DNA of 64,000 bases from JAMXLG01 sp963818925 (GTDB lineage Bacteria > Vulcanimicrobiota > Vulcanimicrobiia > Vulcanimicrobiales > Vulcanimicrobiaceae), in contig CAWFTN010000001.1 of the NCBI GenBank assembly GCA_963818925.1, forward strand, positions 2,046,001 to 2,110,000, in the 5' to 3' direction. Made by a program: the position numbers and the translations under genes. Shown here piece after piece: positions 34,853 to 44,130 of this stretch. How positions within the stretch are numbered: the stretch's first letter is position 1; each line of letters opens with the position of its first letter. A model generated the notes under the pieces. It ran no database searches. It was given only the letters and a program-made list of their open reading frames with translations, and was not told the origin of the DNA.

Positions 34853-36211
34853 ATGAGAGCCATGCAGATGCAGATAAATCCGGGCCTGTTCAAGTCGTAC
34901 GACGTCCGTGGAATTTATCCGTCAGAGCTCAACGATGACATCGCGTACCGCATTGGACGCTATTTCGTCCCGCTCGTGAACGGAAAAAGCATCGTCGTTG
35001 GCCGCGATATGCGCCCCTCCGGAGAGAAGCTGTACGAAGCCTTTGCGCGCGGAGCGACTGAATCGGGCGCCGACGTTACCTATATCGGCATGGTTTCGAC
35101 GGATGCCTTATACTTCGCGGTAGGAAAATACGGATTCGACGGCGGCGTCATGATCACGGCTTCGCACAATCCCGCCCAATATAACGGTATGAAATTCACG
35201 CGCGCGAAGGCGGAAGCGATCTCGCTCGACACGGGTCTCGCGACGATTCGCGATCAGATCGCCTCCGGGCAACTGCCGGCGCCGGCCGCGACGCCTGGGT
35301 CGATCACCGAGAAGAGCATCCTCGACGATTTCGCCGAGCATTGCCTCTCGTTCATCGACCGCAAAAAAATCAAACCGTTCAAAGTGGCGATCGACGCGGG
35401 GAACGGCATGGCCGGCGAAACCGTCCCGCACGTCTTCAAACAGCTTCCGTGCGAAGTCTTTCCGCTCTACTTCGAACTCGACGGAACCTTTCCGAACCAT
35501 CCGGCGAGCCCGATCGAACCGGAAAACATGATCGATTTGCAAGCCGCGGTGCGCAAACACGGGTGCGATGTCGGCGTCGCCTTCGACGGCGATGCGGACC
35601 GCATGTTCATCGTCGACGAGAAAGGCGACTTGATCGACGGCAGCACCGTGACGCTGCTCGTCGCGCTGAACACGCTCAAAACACACCCGGGCGCCAAGAT
35701 CCTCTACAACTTGATCAATAGCCGAAGCGTGCCTGAACGAGTGAAAGCCGCGGGCGGGATTCCGATTCGTTCCAAAGTCGGACACTCGATCATCAAGAAA
35801 AAGATGCGCGAAGAAGACATCGTGTTCGGCGGCGAGCACTCCGGGCATTTCTACTTCAAAGACAACTGGTACGCCGATTCGGGCATGATCGCGCTGATGC
35901 AGTGTCTCGAGGTCTTCAGCGAATCGGACAAGACCGTGAGCGCGATCATCGCACCGCTCGACACCCGCTTCCGTTCCGGCGAAATCAACACCCAGGTCAA
36001 GGATATCCCCGGCACATTGCAGCGCCTGCAAGATCATTATAAGGATGCGACGGTCGATCATCTCGACGGCGTGACGATCGAGTATCCCGATTGGTGGCTC
36101 AACGTCCGTCCATCCAACACCGAACCGCTGCTGCGCTTGAACGTCGAAGGCGACACAAAAGAATTGATGGAGAAACATCGCGACGAAGCGCTCGCAATCA
36201 TCAGAGCATGA
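34853..36211 (+). CDS. Phosphomannomutase / phosphoglucomutase
   Basis: Interconverts hexose 1- and 6-phosphates for glycan and nucleotide-sugar synthesis. 452 residues, four domains: YDVRGIYP, the phosphoserine loop TASHNP, the metal loop DGDADR, the sugar loop GEHSG and the phosphate loop RPSNTEP. Closest to the AlgC/ManB bifunctional group by these loops. Three ATGs occur at 34853, 34862 and 34868; the first is used. Divergent from the phosphatase gene. Confidence 0.93.
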   Translation: MRAMQMQINPGLFKSYDVRGIYPSELNDDIAYRIGRYFVPLVNGKSIVVGRDMRPSGEKLYEAFARGATESGADVTYIGMVSTDALYFAVGKYGFDGGVMITASHNPAQYNGMKFTRAKAEAISLDTGLATIRDQIASGQLPAPAATPGSITEKSILDDFAEHCLSFIDRKKIKPFKVAIDAGNGMAGETVPHVFKQLPCEVFPLYFELDGTFPNHPASPIEPENMIDLQAAVRKHGCDVGVAFDGDADRMFIVDEKGDLIDGSTVTLLVALNTLKTHPGAKILYNLINSRSVPERVKAAGGIPIRSKVGHSIIKKKMREEDIVFGGEHSGHFYFKDNWYADSGMIALMQCLEVFSESDKTVSAIIAPLDTRFRSGEINTQVKDIPGTLQRLQDHYKDATVDHLDGVTIEYPDWWLNVRPSNTEPLLRLNVEGDTKELMEKHRDEALAIIRA

Positions 36212-36241
36212 GGACCTCCTGATAGAATCGGCACGTCGACT

Positions 36242-36342
36242 GCAGATGTTTCTTCGGGTGAGATCGACGCGCGAGGAGGGAGCATATCCTCTGCGATATG
36301 TGACCGACGCAGCAACGATGAGATCACCCGAAAAGCATTTGC
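36242..36342 (+). ncRNA. Candidate structured RNA (long imperfect stem-loop)
   Basis: Lies in the 188-bp gap between the phosphohexomutase and the dynamin-like gene. The 5' arm 36242-36261 (GCAGATG...TCGGGTGA) pairs with 36324-36342 (TCACCCGA...CATTTGC) over 19 base pairs with two G-U pairs and one bulged base (36252). An inner ATCG/CGAT helix (36263-36266 with 36316-36319) follows after an asymmetric loop, then either GAGGA/TCCTC (36273-36277, 36287-36291) or CATATC/GATATG (36283-36288, 36295-36300). It may be a small RNA, a leader of the downstream gene, or an inverted DNA site. The opposite strand would fold too. No known family matched. Confidence 0.45.
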
Positions 36343-36399
36343 CCTTCGGATTTTGGCGCCACAAAACAGTCGGCGCGCCACTTCTGTCGGGAGGTCCTA

Positions 36400-39129
36400 G
36401 TGTCTAAGGTAGACACTGATGCGATGCGTCGTTTCGAAGAGACGCGCGACCGTTTGGTCGCGCGTTTACTCGTCGTGGAGGACCTCATCGGTGACGACCG
36501 TCGCGCACCCGTTACGCGCGTTCGAGCGCGACTGGAGCGCGGGAAATTCGTGCTGGCCGTCGTCGGCGAATTCTCGAGCGGCAAATCGTTCCTGCTCAAC
36601 GCGCTGCTTGGAAAGTTTCGCCACGAAGAGAGCGCCGGCGGCAACCAGCAACTCGTCGGACTCCTTGCAACGGACATCAATCCGTCGACAGCGACGATCA
36701 CCGAGCTCGACTACGGCGGACAAGATGAGGCGAACGCGGTCTACGAAGACGGGCGAACGGAACGCATTCCACTCGACCGTCTGAACCGGTTCATCGCCGT
36801 CGGCAGCGGCGACGCGGGCACGCTGCACGACGCCACCAAAGACGAGCGCGACGCGCCCACACGCGTCGTCGTCAAAACGAACTCGCCGTTCTTACAACGC
36901 GGCTTCATCGTCGCGGATACGCCGGGACTCGCATCGATCAATCCCGCGCACCGTCGCGCGACGCTACAATTTTTGCCGACGGCGGACGCGGTGCTCTATC
37001 TGATTGATACGCAGCAACCGTTCACTGAGGGCGATGCGTCGTTCTTAGGCATCGTGCGTCAACACATCGACTCCATCTTCATCGTGCAGACGAAGATCGA
37101 CTTGTGGGAGCAGCCGCAGAGCGACGGACGTCCCGCGTGGGAGCACGCCCACGATCGCATCGCAACGATGGCGGCGATTCATGCGCCCGGCACGTATGTC
37201 TATGCACTTTCGGCGCGCCAGTACGTTGAAGGCACGCTCGCGCACGACGCGGAAGCGGTCGAGGAGAGCCGCTTTCCGAGTTTCCTCGCCGCGCTCGACG
37301 CGTCGCTGATCCGTCGCACCGGACGCGCGCGATTGCGCCGCGCGAGCGACCGCGTTTCGGTCGCCATCGACGATGCGCTCGCCCAGATTGCCGCCGATGA
37401 AGCGATGCTCGCGCTCGATGCAGCGGCCCTCACCGCGCGACGCGCGAAGCTGATTCCACAGTTGCAGGCGCTCGACGAACGCGCGCGCAGCGAACGCAAC
37501 AGCTTGCTCGAGTCGGCCATACAGACGCGTACTGCGCTTCACGAGCGCGGCTCGGAACTTGGCGACGATCTCGAACGCGCACTTTCGCAGGCCTTCGATA
37601 CCGCCGACGTCGCGCGATTGCGCGATCGCGCACGCCTGCACATCATCGTCGACCGCGTCTTCGCAACCGTCGTCGACGAATTTGCGCGCGGTGTAGGCTC
37701 TCGCGTCGTCAAGCGCCTCGACAACGCCGTTGCGCGCGCCGAAGAAATTCTTCCGTTCCGTTTCTCCACGAACGATGCGGCGGCGCGCGCGCTCGGCGCG
37801 GAGCCGGGGACGAGCTTGTGGAGCGGCGATGTTGCGTCGGCGATTGCAGCGACGATCGTGCTCGAAGCGATTGGCGGACCCGCGATCGGTCTCGTGCACG
37901 AAATCTTCACGCGCTTTGCGAGCCGTCCGCAAGGCGGGTATATGAAACGCGAATTGACCGCCGATCTACGCGCGGAGATCTTTCCACGTTTTGCCACGGA
38001 AGTGCAAGCGTTCGCGGAGCGTGCCGGTGCGCGGCTCGGACAGATTTTCGACGATCTCGGACAACGGCTCGCGGAAGCGGTCGTGGCGAAACGCGATGCC
38101 GACGTGGGCAGCATCGATCGCGCGCTTCGCGCGCATCAGTTGAACGAGCGAACGGCGATGGAAAGGAAGCTGCGCGAGCAGCGCGCCGCGCTCGAACGAG
38201 AACGCGCGGCGATCGCCGAGACCGTTGCCGGATTCATGGAGCACGGAGACGAGATTGCGCCGGCGGATCCCGGCTCGCACGTCGTTCGTCTTGCGCACGC
38301 GGACGGAGACGCGACGACGACGTTCGATGCGGCGGTTTACGATCAAGGCTTACGGCCTTCGCGTTGGCGCGTGGCTGTACTCGGTGCACTGCGCCGCGGC
38401 AAGACGAGTCTTATCAACAGCTTCGCAGGGCGGACCGTGCTCACTGACGACGTCGCGGGAAGCGCTCGCTTTCCGATTCACGTGCGCTACGGCGAACGCG
38501 AAACCGCGTACTGCCTCGGCGACGACGCACAGTGGCACGAAGTTCCGTTCGAATCGGCGACCGAACGCGCGGCGCAATCGCCCGTGCTCGTGCTCGTCCC
38601 ATGGTCGCTTCCGCGCGAACTCGTGCTCGTGCACGCGCCCGCCTTCGATTCCGGCGATGCATCGGCGGAAGACGTCAACGTCGTCGTCGCATCGCATGCA
38701 AGCGAAGTGCTCTGCCTCTTCTCGCGTCAACTCTCCGAACGCGAACTCACGCTGTACGAGCGCGTCTCCGAGTTCGACAAGCCGATGCTCTTCGCGCACA
38801 CGATTGCCGACAACGAAGCGCCGAGCGAACGGCGGCACGTCGTGGAGTTGGCGCAGCAGTACTTGAGGGAACGCAACATCCCGGCGGAACGTGTCTTCGT
38901 CGTCTCCGCGCACGAGTACGACGAAGCCAAACGCGAGAAGCGCGCGCCTGACGGATGGAACGAGCTCGACGCGTTGCGCTCAACCTTAGAAGCGCATGGG
39001 GAAGCGCACATGGCACGCTTGGAGCGCCTTGCACGCGCCGCGCAGGAGCAAGCAGCGCCCGCGGCCGTTCCTCCCGCACCGGAAAACAAAGGCGGTTTCT
39101 TGTCGCGACTCTTTGGCAAGGGGCGCTGA
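36400..39129 (+). CDS. Dynamin-like protein with two tandem GTPase domains
   Basis: 909 residues. GTPase 1: G1 GEFSSGKSF (about residue 50), G3 DTPG, G4 QTKID. A helical stalk follows with a hydrophobic stretch (SAIAATIVLEAIGGPAIGLVHEIF, about 474-497) that could be a membrane paddle, then a coiled coil (about 560-605). GTPase 2 starts near 650 with a P-loop-like GALRRGKTS, but its G3 (HAPAFDSGDA) and G4 are degenerate. It ends with a charged, Ala/Pro-rich tail. The two-unit layout recalls Bacillus DynA, a fused dynamin acting in membrane fusion/repair. GTG 36400 has GGGAGG nine bases before it. Confidence 0.87.
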   Translation: MSKVDTDAMRRFEETRDRLVARLLVVEDLIGDDRRAPVTRVRARLERGKFVLAVVGEFSSGKSFLLNALLGKFRHEESAGGNQQLVGLLATDINPSTATITELDYGGQDEANAVYEDGRTERIPLDRLNRFIAVGSGDAGTLHDATKDERDAPTRVVVKTNSPFLQRGFIVADTPGLASINPAHRRATLQFLPTADAVLYLIDTQQPFTEGDASFLGIVRQHIDSIFIVQTKIDLWEQPQSDGRPAWEHAHDRIATMAAIHAPGTYVYALSARQYVEGTLAHDAEAVEESRFPSFLAALDASLIRRTGRARLRRASDRVSVAIDDALAQIAADEAMLALDAAALTARRAKLIPQLQALDERARSERNSLLESAIQTRTALHERGSELGDDLERALSQAFDTADVARLRDRARLHIIVDRVFATVVDEFARGVGSRVVKRLDNAVARAEEILPFRFSTNDAAARALGAEPGTSLWSGDVASAIAATIVLEAIGGPAIGLVHEIFTRFASRPQGGYMKRELTADLRAEIFPRFATEVQAFAERAGARLGQIFDDLGQRLAEAVVAKRDADVGSIDRALRAHQLNERTAMERKLREQRAALERERAAIAETVAGFMEHGDEIAPADPGSHVVRLAHADGDATTTFDAAVYDQGLRPSRWRVAVLGALRRGKTSLINSFAGRTVLTDDVAGSARFPIHVRYGERETAYCLGDDAQWHEVPFESATERAAQSPVLVLVPWSLPRELVLVHAPAFDSGDASAEDVNVVVASHASEVLCLFSRQLSERELTLYERVSEFDKPMLFAHTIADNEAPSERRHVVELAQQYLRERNIPAERVFVVSAHEYDEAKREKRAPDGWNELDALRSTLEAHGEAHMARLERLARAAQEQAAPAAVPPAPENKGGFLSRLFGKGR

Positions 39130-39160
39130 GGCTCACCGCGTCGAACCGCTGCTTCCGGCA

Positions 39161-40312
39161 ATGAGCATTACGCTTGGACCAGCCCTGCTTGCGGTCGGTG
39201 ACGGTACCTCGATGTACGGACGCGTTCAAATTGAGAACGGCCGTATCGCCGCAGTTCTTCCAGCTGACGGGCCCAGCGATCGTCCACTCCCCTCAGGTAG
39301 CAGCATTGCTCCCGGGTTAATTGACGTCCACACCAACGGCGCAGCCGATATGTTATTCAATCGCGACCAAGGCAACGCCGTTCCCGTTGCCGCGACCGAA
39401 TATGCGCGCATGGGTGCAACGGCGTTCGTCGCGGGCGTGATGACCGCGCCGTTCGAGTCGATGTTGCATGCTGCATCGGAGATCGTCGACGCTGCGCACG
39501 ATCTCGAGGAAGACGGACCACGCGGCGCGCGCTGTCTCGGCGTGCATTTCGAAGGACCGTTCCTCAATCCGAAGTTCCGCGGCGTGCATCGTCCGGAATG
39601 GCTGCTTCCCGCATCCGCCGCCCACGCTAAAGAGATGATCGACGCGTGCAAAGGCGGCTGCCTTCTCGTGACGATGGCGCCCGAAATCGACGGCGCGGCC
39701 GATGCCATGCGCGTCTTCGTCGAGCACGGCGTCATTTGTTCCGCCGGTCACACGGCTGCGCGGTATCGCGAAGGCATGCTTGCAATCGGCCTCGGCTTTC
39801 GTTCGCTCACGCACGCATTCAACGGCATGCCGCCGCTCATTCATCGCGACCCGTCGATCCTCGCGGCCTTCATTCAAGACCGGCGTACGCTCGTGCAGTT
39901 GATCAGCGACGGCTATCACGTCTCGCCGGTCATGGTCGACATTCTCTATCGCACGGTCGGCGATCGCGTCGTCCTCGCGACGGACAACATGCCCCCCGCC
40001 GATCCCAGCTACCATATCGAAGGCGGGGTCATGCGCGATGCGAACGGGACGATCGCCGGCAGCGCGCTGCGCATCGATCAAGCGGTCCGCAACTACATGT
40101 CGTACGCGGAGATTTCGTTTGCGCAGGCCGTCATGGCGGCGACGCACGCGCCCGCGAAACTGCTCCGCGTCGAGAGCGAGATGGGACGCATCGCCCCCGG
40201 CATGCGCGCCGACCTCTCGTTCTGGGACGAAGACTACGGCATCATCGGGACCATGGTCGGCGGCAGCGTCGTCTATGGGCTGCACGAGGGAACCAAGATT
40301 CTCGCCTCGTAG
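39161..40312 (+). CDS. nagA: N-acetylglucosamine-6-phosphate deacetylase
   Basis: Hydrolyses N-acetylglucosamine 6-phosphate to glucosamine 6-phosphate in amino-sugar recycling. 383 residues of the amidohydrolase fold: HTNGAADM (metal site, HxNG type), HFEGPFLNP with the metal glutamate, GHTAARY and THAFNGMPP with metal histidines, and ATDNMPP with the catalytic aspartate. ATG 39161 follows the dynamin stop by 31 bp; an open frame reaches further upstream but lies inside the dynamin coding region. No nagB or PTS gene is next to it. Confidence 0.92.
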   Translation: MSITLGPALLAVGDGTSMYGRVQIENGRIAAVLPADGPSDRPLPSGSSIAPGLIDVHTNGAADMLFNRDQGNAVPVAATEYARMGATAFVAGVMTAPFESMLHAASEIVDAAHDLEEDGPRGARCLGVHFEGPFLNPKFRGVHRPEWLLPASAAHAKEMIDACKGGCLLVTMAPEIDGAADAMRVFVEHGVICSAGHTAARYREGMLAIGLGFRSLTHAFNGMPPLIHRDPSILAAFIQDRRTLVQLISDGYHVSPVMVDILYRTVGDRVVLATDNMPPADPSYHIEGGVMRDANGTIAGSALRIDQAVRNYMSYAEISFAQAVMAATHAPAKLLRVESEMGRIAPGMRADLSFWDEDYGIIGTMVGGSVVYGLHEGTKILAS

Positions 40313-40320
40313 GGCGGGAT

Positions 40321-41589
40321 ATGGTTCGCGAGGACACCGCCGCAGCTTCCCGCACCCTCCGCGTTCTCGAGGCCGTCTTCGGCGAACGCTACCTTCGCGA
40401 TTTCGACGTGCGCCTGTGGGACGGCACGGTCGCTCCCAGTAAAACTGCGCAGCGCGATTTTGTCTTCTGCGTCAACGCACCCGGCGCACTACGTAACGCG
40501 TTTTCCCCGCCCGTTGAACTGAACGCCGGCACCGCATTCGTCGACGGTTCGCTCGAGGTCGAAGGGGATCTGTGTGCGGCGCTCGCGCTCATGAATGCTA
40601 CGAATAGCGACCGCTCTACATTGCAGACGGCGCGGATCGGGCTTCTTCTCGCGCAGCTTCCGCGTGAATCGCGTCCCACACCCCCGCACGCTCATCTCAA
40701 CGGGAAGCGTCATTCCCGCGAACGCGACCAAGCGGCGATTTCGTATCACTACGACCATCCCGTTGATTTCTACGGATCGTTTCTCGATCGCGATCTCGTC
40801 TATTCATGCGCGTACTTTGACGATGGAATCGACGACTTGGATTCCGCGCAGTCGGCGAAGTTGGATCACGTCTTGCGCAAGGTGCGTTTGCAAGCCGGCA
40901 TGACGTTTTTGGACATCGGCTGCGGTTGGGGATCGCTCGTCATTCGCGCAGCACAACGCGGCGCTGAAGCGCTCGGTATCACGCTCAGCCGCGTGCAATA
41001 CGAAACGGCGAACCGGCGGATCCAGCAACTCGGCTTAGCGGATCGCGCTCGCGTCGAATTACGAGACTATCGCGAACTCGGCAACGCCGTCTTCGACCGC
41101 ATCGCCAGCGTCGGCATGGTGGAACACGTCGGGCGCACGCAGTTGCCGGAGTACTTTACGTGCGCGTTCACGGCGTTGCGTCCGGGCGGTCTTTTTCTCA
41201 ATCACGGGATCACCGAACAGAGTCCCGGACGGAAAGCGCAACTCAACGGGTTTATCGATCGCTACGTCTTTCCCGACGGCGACCTGCAATGCATCGGTGA
41301 CATCCTCGGGATCGCCGAACGGGAGGGCTTCGAAGTGCGCGACGTCGAGAATCTACGCGAGCACTACGCGCGGACCTTGCGCTCATGGGTTGCGAATATC
41401 GAACGCAACCGCGACACTGCCGAAGCCCAAGGCGGAACAGCGGCCTATCGTGTATGGCGCATCTACATGGCCGCAAGCGCCGTCAATTTCGAAGCGGGGA
41501 ACATTGCGGTCTTTCAGTCGCTTCTTGGACGGCCGGACGTGGACGGCCGTGTCGACATCCCGAAGACCCGTCGCGATCTCTACCACTAA
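40321..41589 (+). CDS. Cyclopropane-fatty-acyl-phospholipid synthase family methyltransferase
   Basis: SAM-dependent enzyme that modifies unsaturated acyl chains in membrane lipids. 422 residues. N-terminal lipid-domain of about 130 residues, then ISYHYDHPVDFYGSFLD and YSCAYF (substrate-side motifs), the SAM loop LDIGCGWGSL, GITLSRVQ, MVEHVG with active-site residues, and FIDRYVFPDGDL. ATG 40321 lies 8 bp past nagA. A frame open from 39646 overlaps nagA and is rejected. Could be a cyclopropane synthase or a methyl-transfer relative; the exact product is not readable. Confidence 0.9.
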   Translation: MVREDTAAASRTLRVLEAVFGERYLRDFDVRLWDGTVAPSKTAQRDFVFCVNAPGALRNAFSPPVELNAGTAFVDGSLEVEGDLCAALALMNATNSDRSTLQTARIGLLLAQLPRESRPTPPHAHLNGKRHSRERDQAAISYHYDHPVDFYGSFLDRDLVYSCAYFDDGIDDLDSAQSAKLDHVLRKVRLQAGMTFLDIGCGWGSLVIRAAQRGAEALGITLSRVQYETANRRIQQLGLADRARVELRDYRELGNAVFDRIASVGMVEHVGRTQLPEYFTCAFTALRPGGLFLNHGITEQSPGRKAQLNGFIDRYVFPDGDLQCIGDILGIAEREGFEVRDVENLREHYARTLRSWVANIERNRDTAEAQGGTAAYRVWRIYMAASAVNFEAGNIAVFQSLLGRPDVDGRVDIPKTRRDLYH

Positions 41590-41670
41590 ATAAAGTTCTT
41601 GCCGGCCGTATCTTTCGGGGGACGCCGTTCGTCTTTCAATCAGTCAATGAAAAGCGAATGGAGACTATCG

Positions 41671-42426
41671 ATGACTGCTCAAGAGATGAAGATGCCGCCC
41701 GTGGTTTCACCAAGCGAGTGGGAGGCTGCACGGGAGCGTCTGCTCGTACGCGAAAAGGAGATTACCCGAGCGCGCGACGCGCTTGCCGCCGAGCGTCGCC
41801 GCATGCCATGGGTTGCCGTCGAGAAGACCTACGAGTTCGACGGTCCGTCCGGTCGCGTGACGCTGGGCGACCTCTTCGAAGGCCGCCGGCAACTGATCGT
41901 CTACCGCGCGTTCTTCGAGCCCGGGGTGTACGGTTGGCCGGATCACGCGTGCCGTGGCTGTTCGCTCGGCGCGGATCAAGTCGCGCACCTCGCACACGTC
42001 AACGCTCGCGACACGACGCTCGCGTACGTCTCGCGCGCGCCGCAGGGTGATATTGCGCGACTGAAGGCGCGGATGGAGTGGAAGATGCCGTGGTACACGA
42101 TCACGGACGACTTCGATAAAGATTTCGGTGTCGACGAATGGCATGGCACCAACGTCTTCTTCCGCGACGGCGACCGTATCTTCCGCACGTATTTCGTCAA
42201 CAATCGCGGCGACGAAGCGATGGGAAGCACGTGGACGTATCTCGACATCACGCCGCTCGGACGCCAAGAACTGTGGGAAGATTCGCCCGAAGGGTACCCG
42301 CAAACCGCGCCGTACAAATGGTGGAACTGGCACGATTCGTACGGCAAACCGGAGACCGACTCGAAATGGAGTGAGGTCTCGGATAACGCGCTTGCCATCC
42401 TCAACGCCGACGGTAAAGCGCGGTGA
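41671..42426 (+). CDS. DUF899 thioredoxin-like protein
   Basis: 251 residues. Recognised by the conserved start (PPVVSPSEWEAAR and LLVREKEITRARDALAAERRRMPWV) and the DACRGCS-type motif, here DHACRGCSLGADQ, with a CxxC pair. The rest follows the DUF899 pattern: FNVFFRDGDRIFRTYF-like stretch and PYKWWNWHD near the end. Biochemical activity unknown; a redox role is suggested by the fold. ATG 41671 has GGAG about nine bases upstream; ATG 41647 is an alternative. It sits just before a small membrane peptide and an ECF-type sigma gene. Confidence 0.85.
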   Translation: MTAQEMKMPPVVSPSEWEAARERLLVREKEITRARDALAAERRRMPWVAVEKTYEFDGPSGRVTLGDLFEGRRQLIVYRAFFEPGVYGWPDHACRGCSLGADQVAHLAHVNARDTTLAYVSRAPQGDIARLKARMEWKMPWYTITDDFDKDFGVDEWHGTNVFFRDGDRIFRTYFVNNRGDEAMGSTWTYLDITPLGRQELWEDSPEGYPQTAPYKWWNWHDSYGKPETDSKWSEVSDNALAILNADGKAR

Positions 42427-42430
42427 CGTC

Positions 42431-42553
42431 ATGCTGGTCCTCGCACACATCTTCGGCATGCCGGTTGAAGAGCTACTCACGCCGGGCGGAATCGCCGCGG
42501 GAATACTACTGTGGAGTTGGATCGAGAGACGCGTGACCTGCTCCCATCGATGA
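42431..42553 (+). CDS. Small membrane peptide, 40 residues
   Basis: MLVLAHIFGMPVEELLTPGG then a hydrophobic helix (IAAGILLWSWI) and a basic end (ERRVTCSHR). It begins 4 bp after the DUF899 stop and its TGA overlaps an ATG (42550) of the sigma gene as ATGA. Short MLVLAHxxGxPVEE peptides with one helix are, to my recollection, found in other GC-rich bacteria, which supports real coding. Function unknown. Confidence 0.6.
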   Translation: MLVLAHIFGMPVEELLTPGGIAAGILLWSWIERRVTCSHR

Positions 42554-43425
42554 TGAAAGCGCGCGATGCGTTCATGGAGCTCGTCGGCGAGGTTCGTCCC
42601 GAGCTCCATCGCTATTGCGCGCGCATGACGGGTTCCGTTTTAGACGGTGAAGACGTCGTTCAAGAGACGCTTGCAAAAGCGTACTACGCGCTCGGACAAA
42701 TGATCGAGCCGCCGAATTTGAGACCGTGGCTCTTCCGTATCGCACACAATACCGCTATGGACTTTTTGAAACGCTACGAACGCAAACATGTCGAGATCGT
42801 CTCCGACGTGCCTGAGCGTGCCGAACCCGAAGATTCCGGCATCGACCCCGAACTCGTCGAAGCGGCGCTCACGGTCTTTCTCGAACTGCCGCCGGTGCAG
42901 CGCAGCGCGCTCATTCTCAAAGACGTTCTCGGTCATTCGCTCGAGGAAACCGCGACCGCGATGGAAACGAGCGTCGGCGCCGTGAAGGCAGCGCTCTCGC
43001 GCGGCCGCGCGAACGTGAGCCGCACGCAGCGCCCGTCGCTCGCGCATGTCTCGCAACCCACGTCTGAGGAAGATCGCGCGATGCTGCGACGGTACGTCGA
43101 ACTCTTCAACGACCGCAATTGGGACGGGCTTCGCGCGCTGTTAGCGGAGGAAGCCCGGCTCGATATCGTTTCGCGTTTCCAACGCCGGGTTGCGGATGCC
43201 GGCTACTACGATCGCTACGCGGAGATTCTACAAAGCGAAGATCTTCGTGCAGAAGCGGGCGTGGTCGACGGCATTCCCGCGATCGCAATCTTCAATCCGG
43301 CATCCAGCACCGTTCCCTCGTACTTCATTCTTCTCGAGTCGAGCGACGGGAAGATTTCGCGCATTCGCGATTTCCGCTACGTTCCGTACATCGCCAACGA
43401 AGCGCGGTTCTCTCAGTCGTATTGA
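42550..43425 (+). CDS. ECF-type RNA polymerase sigma factor with SnoaL-like C-terminal domain
   Basis: 291 residues. Region 2 (LHRYCARMTGSVLDGEDVVQETLAKAYYAL and LRPWLFRIAHNTAMD) binds the -10 element and core polymerase; region 4 (LPPVQRSALILKDVLGHSLEETATAM and SVGAVKAALSRGR) binds the -35. From about residue 180 there is a SnoaL/NTF2-like domain (LRRYVELFNDRNWDGLRALLAEEARLDIV), as in ECF41/SigJ-type factors, where it regulates the sigma without a separate anti-sigma. ATG 42550 is chosen for its 4-bp overlap with the preceding peptide; GTG 42511 is another option. Targets unknown. Confidence 0.87.
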   Translation: MMKARDAFMELVGEVRPELHRYCARMTGSVLDGEDVVQETLAKAYYALGQMIEPPNLRPWLFRIAHNTAMDFLKRYERKHVEIVSDVPERAEPEDSGIDPELVEAALTVFLELPPVQRSALILKDVLGHSLEETATAMETSVGAVKAALSRGRANVSRTQRPSLAHVSQPTSEEDRAMLRRYVELFNDRNWDGLRALLAEEARLDIVSRFQRRVADAGYYDRYAEILQSEDLRAEAGVVDGIPAIAIFNPASSTVPSYFILLESSDGKISRIRDFRYVPYIANEARFSQSY

Positions 43426-44118
43426 TTACAGATACGCTTCGGCTAATGTCTCCGACTCGGCGAGACGGCCATCAAGCAAACCGATCGTACGCTTTGCATA
43501 TTTCGCAAAGCGGCGATCGTGAGTGACCATGATGATGGTCGAACCGCTCTCATGCAGTTCGGCGAGTAATTCCATTACCGCATCGCCGTTCGTCGTATCG
43601 AGATTTCCCGTTGGTTCATCGGCGAGCAGCACGGAGGGATTTCCCGCGAGCGCGCGAGCGACGGCGACGCGTTGCTGTTGACCGCCTGAGAGTTGCGCCG
43701 GATAGTGGCGCGCACGATGCGCGATGTCGACGCGCTCCATCACTTCTTTGATCCGGCGACGCCGCTCCGCTTTCGTGACGCCGCGATATGCGAGCGGCAA
43801 CTCGATGTTCTCTTCGACCGTCAGATCGCCGATCAGGTTGAAGTTCTGGAAGATGAAACCGATTTCGCGATTGCGAATCGCCGCGCGTTCCCCCGTCGAG
43901 AGTCCTTCGACGTTGCGGCCATTCAATACATATGAACCGCCCGATGGCGCGTCGAGCAATCCGATGATCGAGAGCAGCGTCGACTTGCCGCATCCCGAGG
44001 GGCCTTCGATCGAAACATATTCGCCCCGATCGATGCCGACGGTTACGTCGCGCAGCGCGAGCGTCTCCACTTCATCCGTAACGTAGTTCTTGCAGATGCC
44101 GTTGAGCTGAAGTAACAT
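43426..44118 (-). CDS. ABC transporter ATP-binding protein, MacB/LolD type
   Basis: 230 residues. Walker A GPSGCGKST, Q-loop FIFQNFNLI, signature LSGGQQQRVAVARAL, Walker B VLLADEPTGNLD, and switch VTHDRRFAKYAKR. The DALT-type N-terminus and LAY loop match the mechanotransmission ATPases that pair with MacB/FtsX-like permeases. Downstream of the HlyD-type adaptor and the ADOP permease on the same strand; its stop abuts the convergent sigma gene. Confidence 0.92.
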   Translation of the reverse strand: MLLQLNGICKNYVTDEVETLALRDVTVGIDRGEYVSIEGPSGCGKSTLLSIIGLLDAPSGGSYVLNGRNVEGLSTGERAAIRNREIGFIFQNFNLIGDLTVEENIELPLAYRGVTKAERRRRIKEVMERVDIAHRARHYPAQLSGGQQQRVAVARALAGNPSVLLADEPTGNLDTTNGDAVMELLAELHESGSTIIMVTHDRRFAKYAKRTIGLLDGRLAESETLAEAYL

Positions 44119-44130
44119 TCGCGTCCTTTC

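Noticed and set aside
36242..36342. 6S RNA or SRP RNA
   Set aside because: Span is ~100 nt, shorter than 6S, and the conserved SRP apical loop (GGAAG/AGCAG) is absent.
39646..40320. N-terminal extension of the CFA-type methyltransferase
   Set aside because: It runs in a wrong frame over nagA and has low-complexity Arg/His content; ATG 40321 is the proper start.
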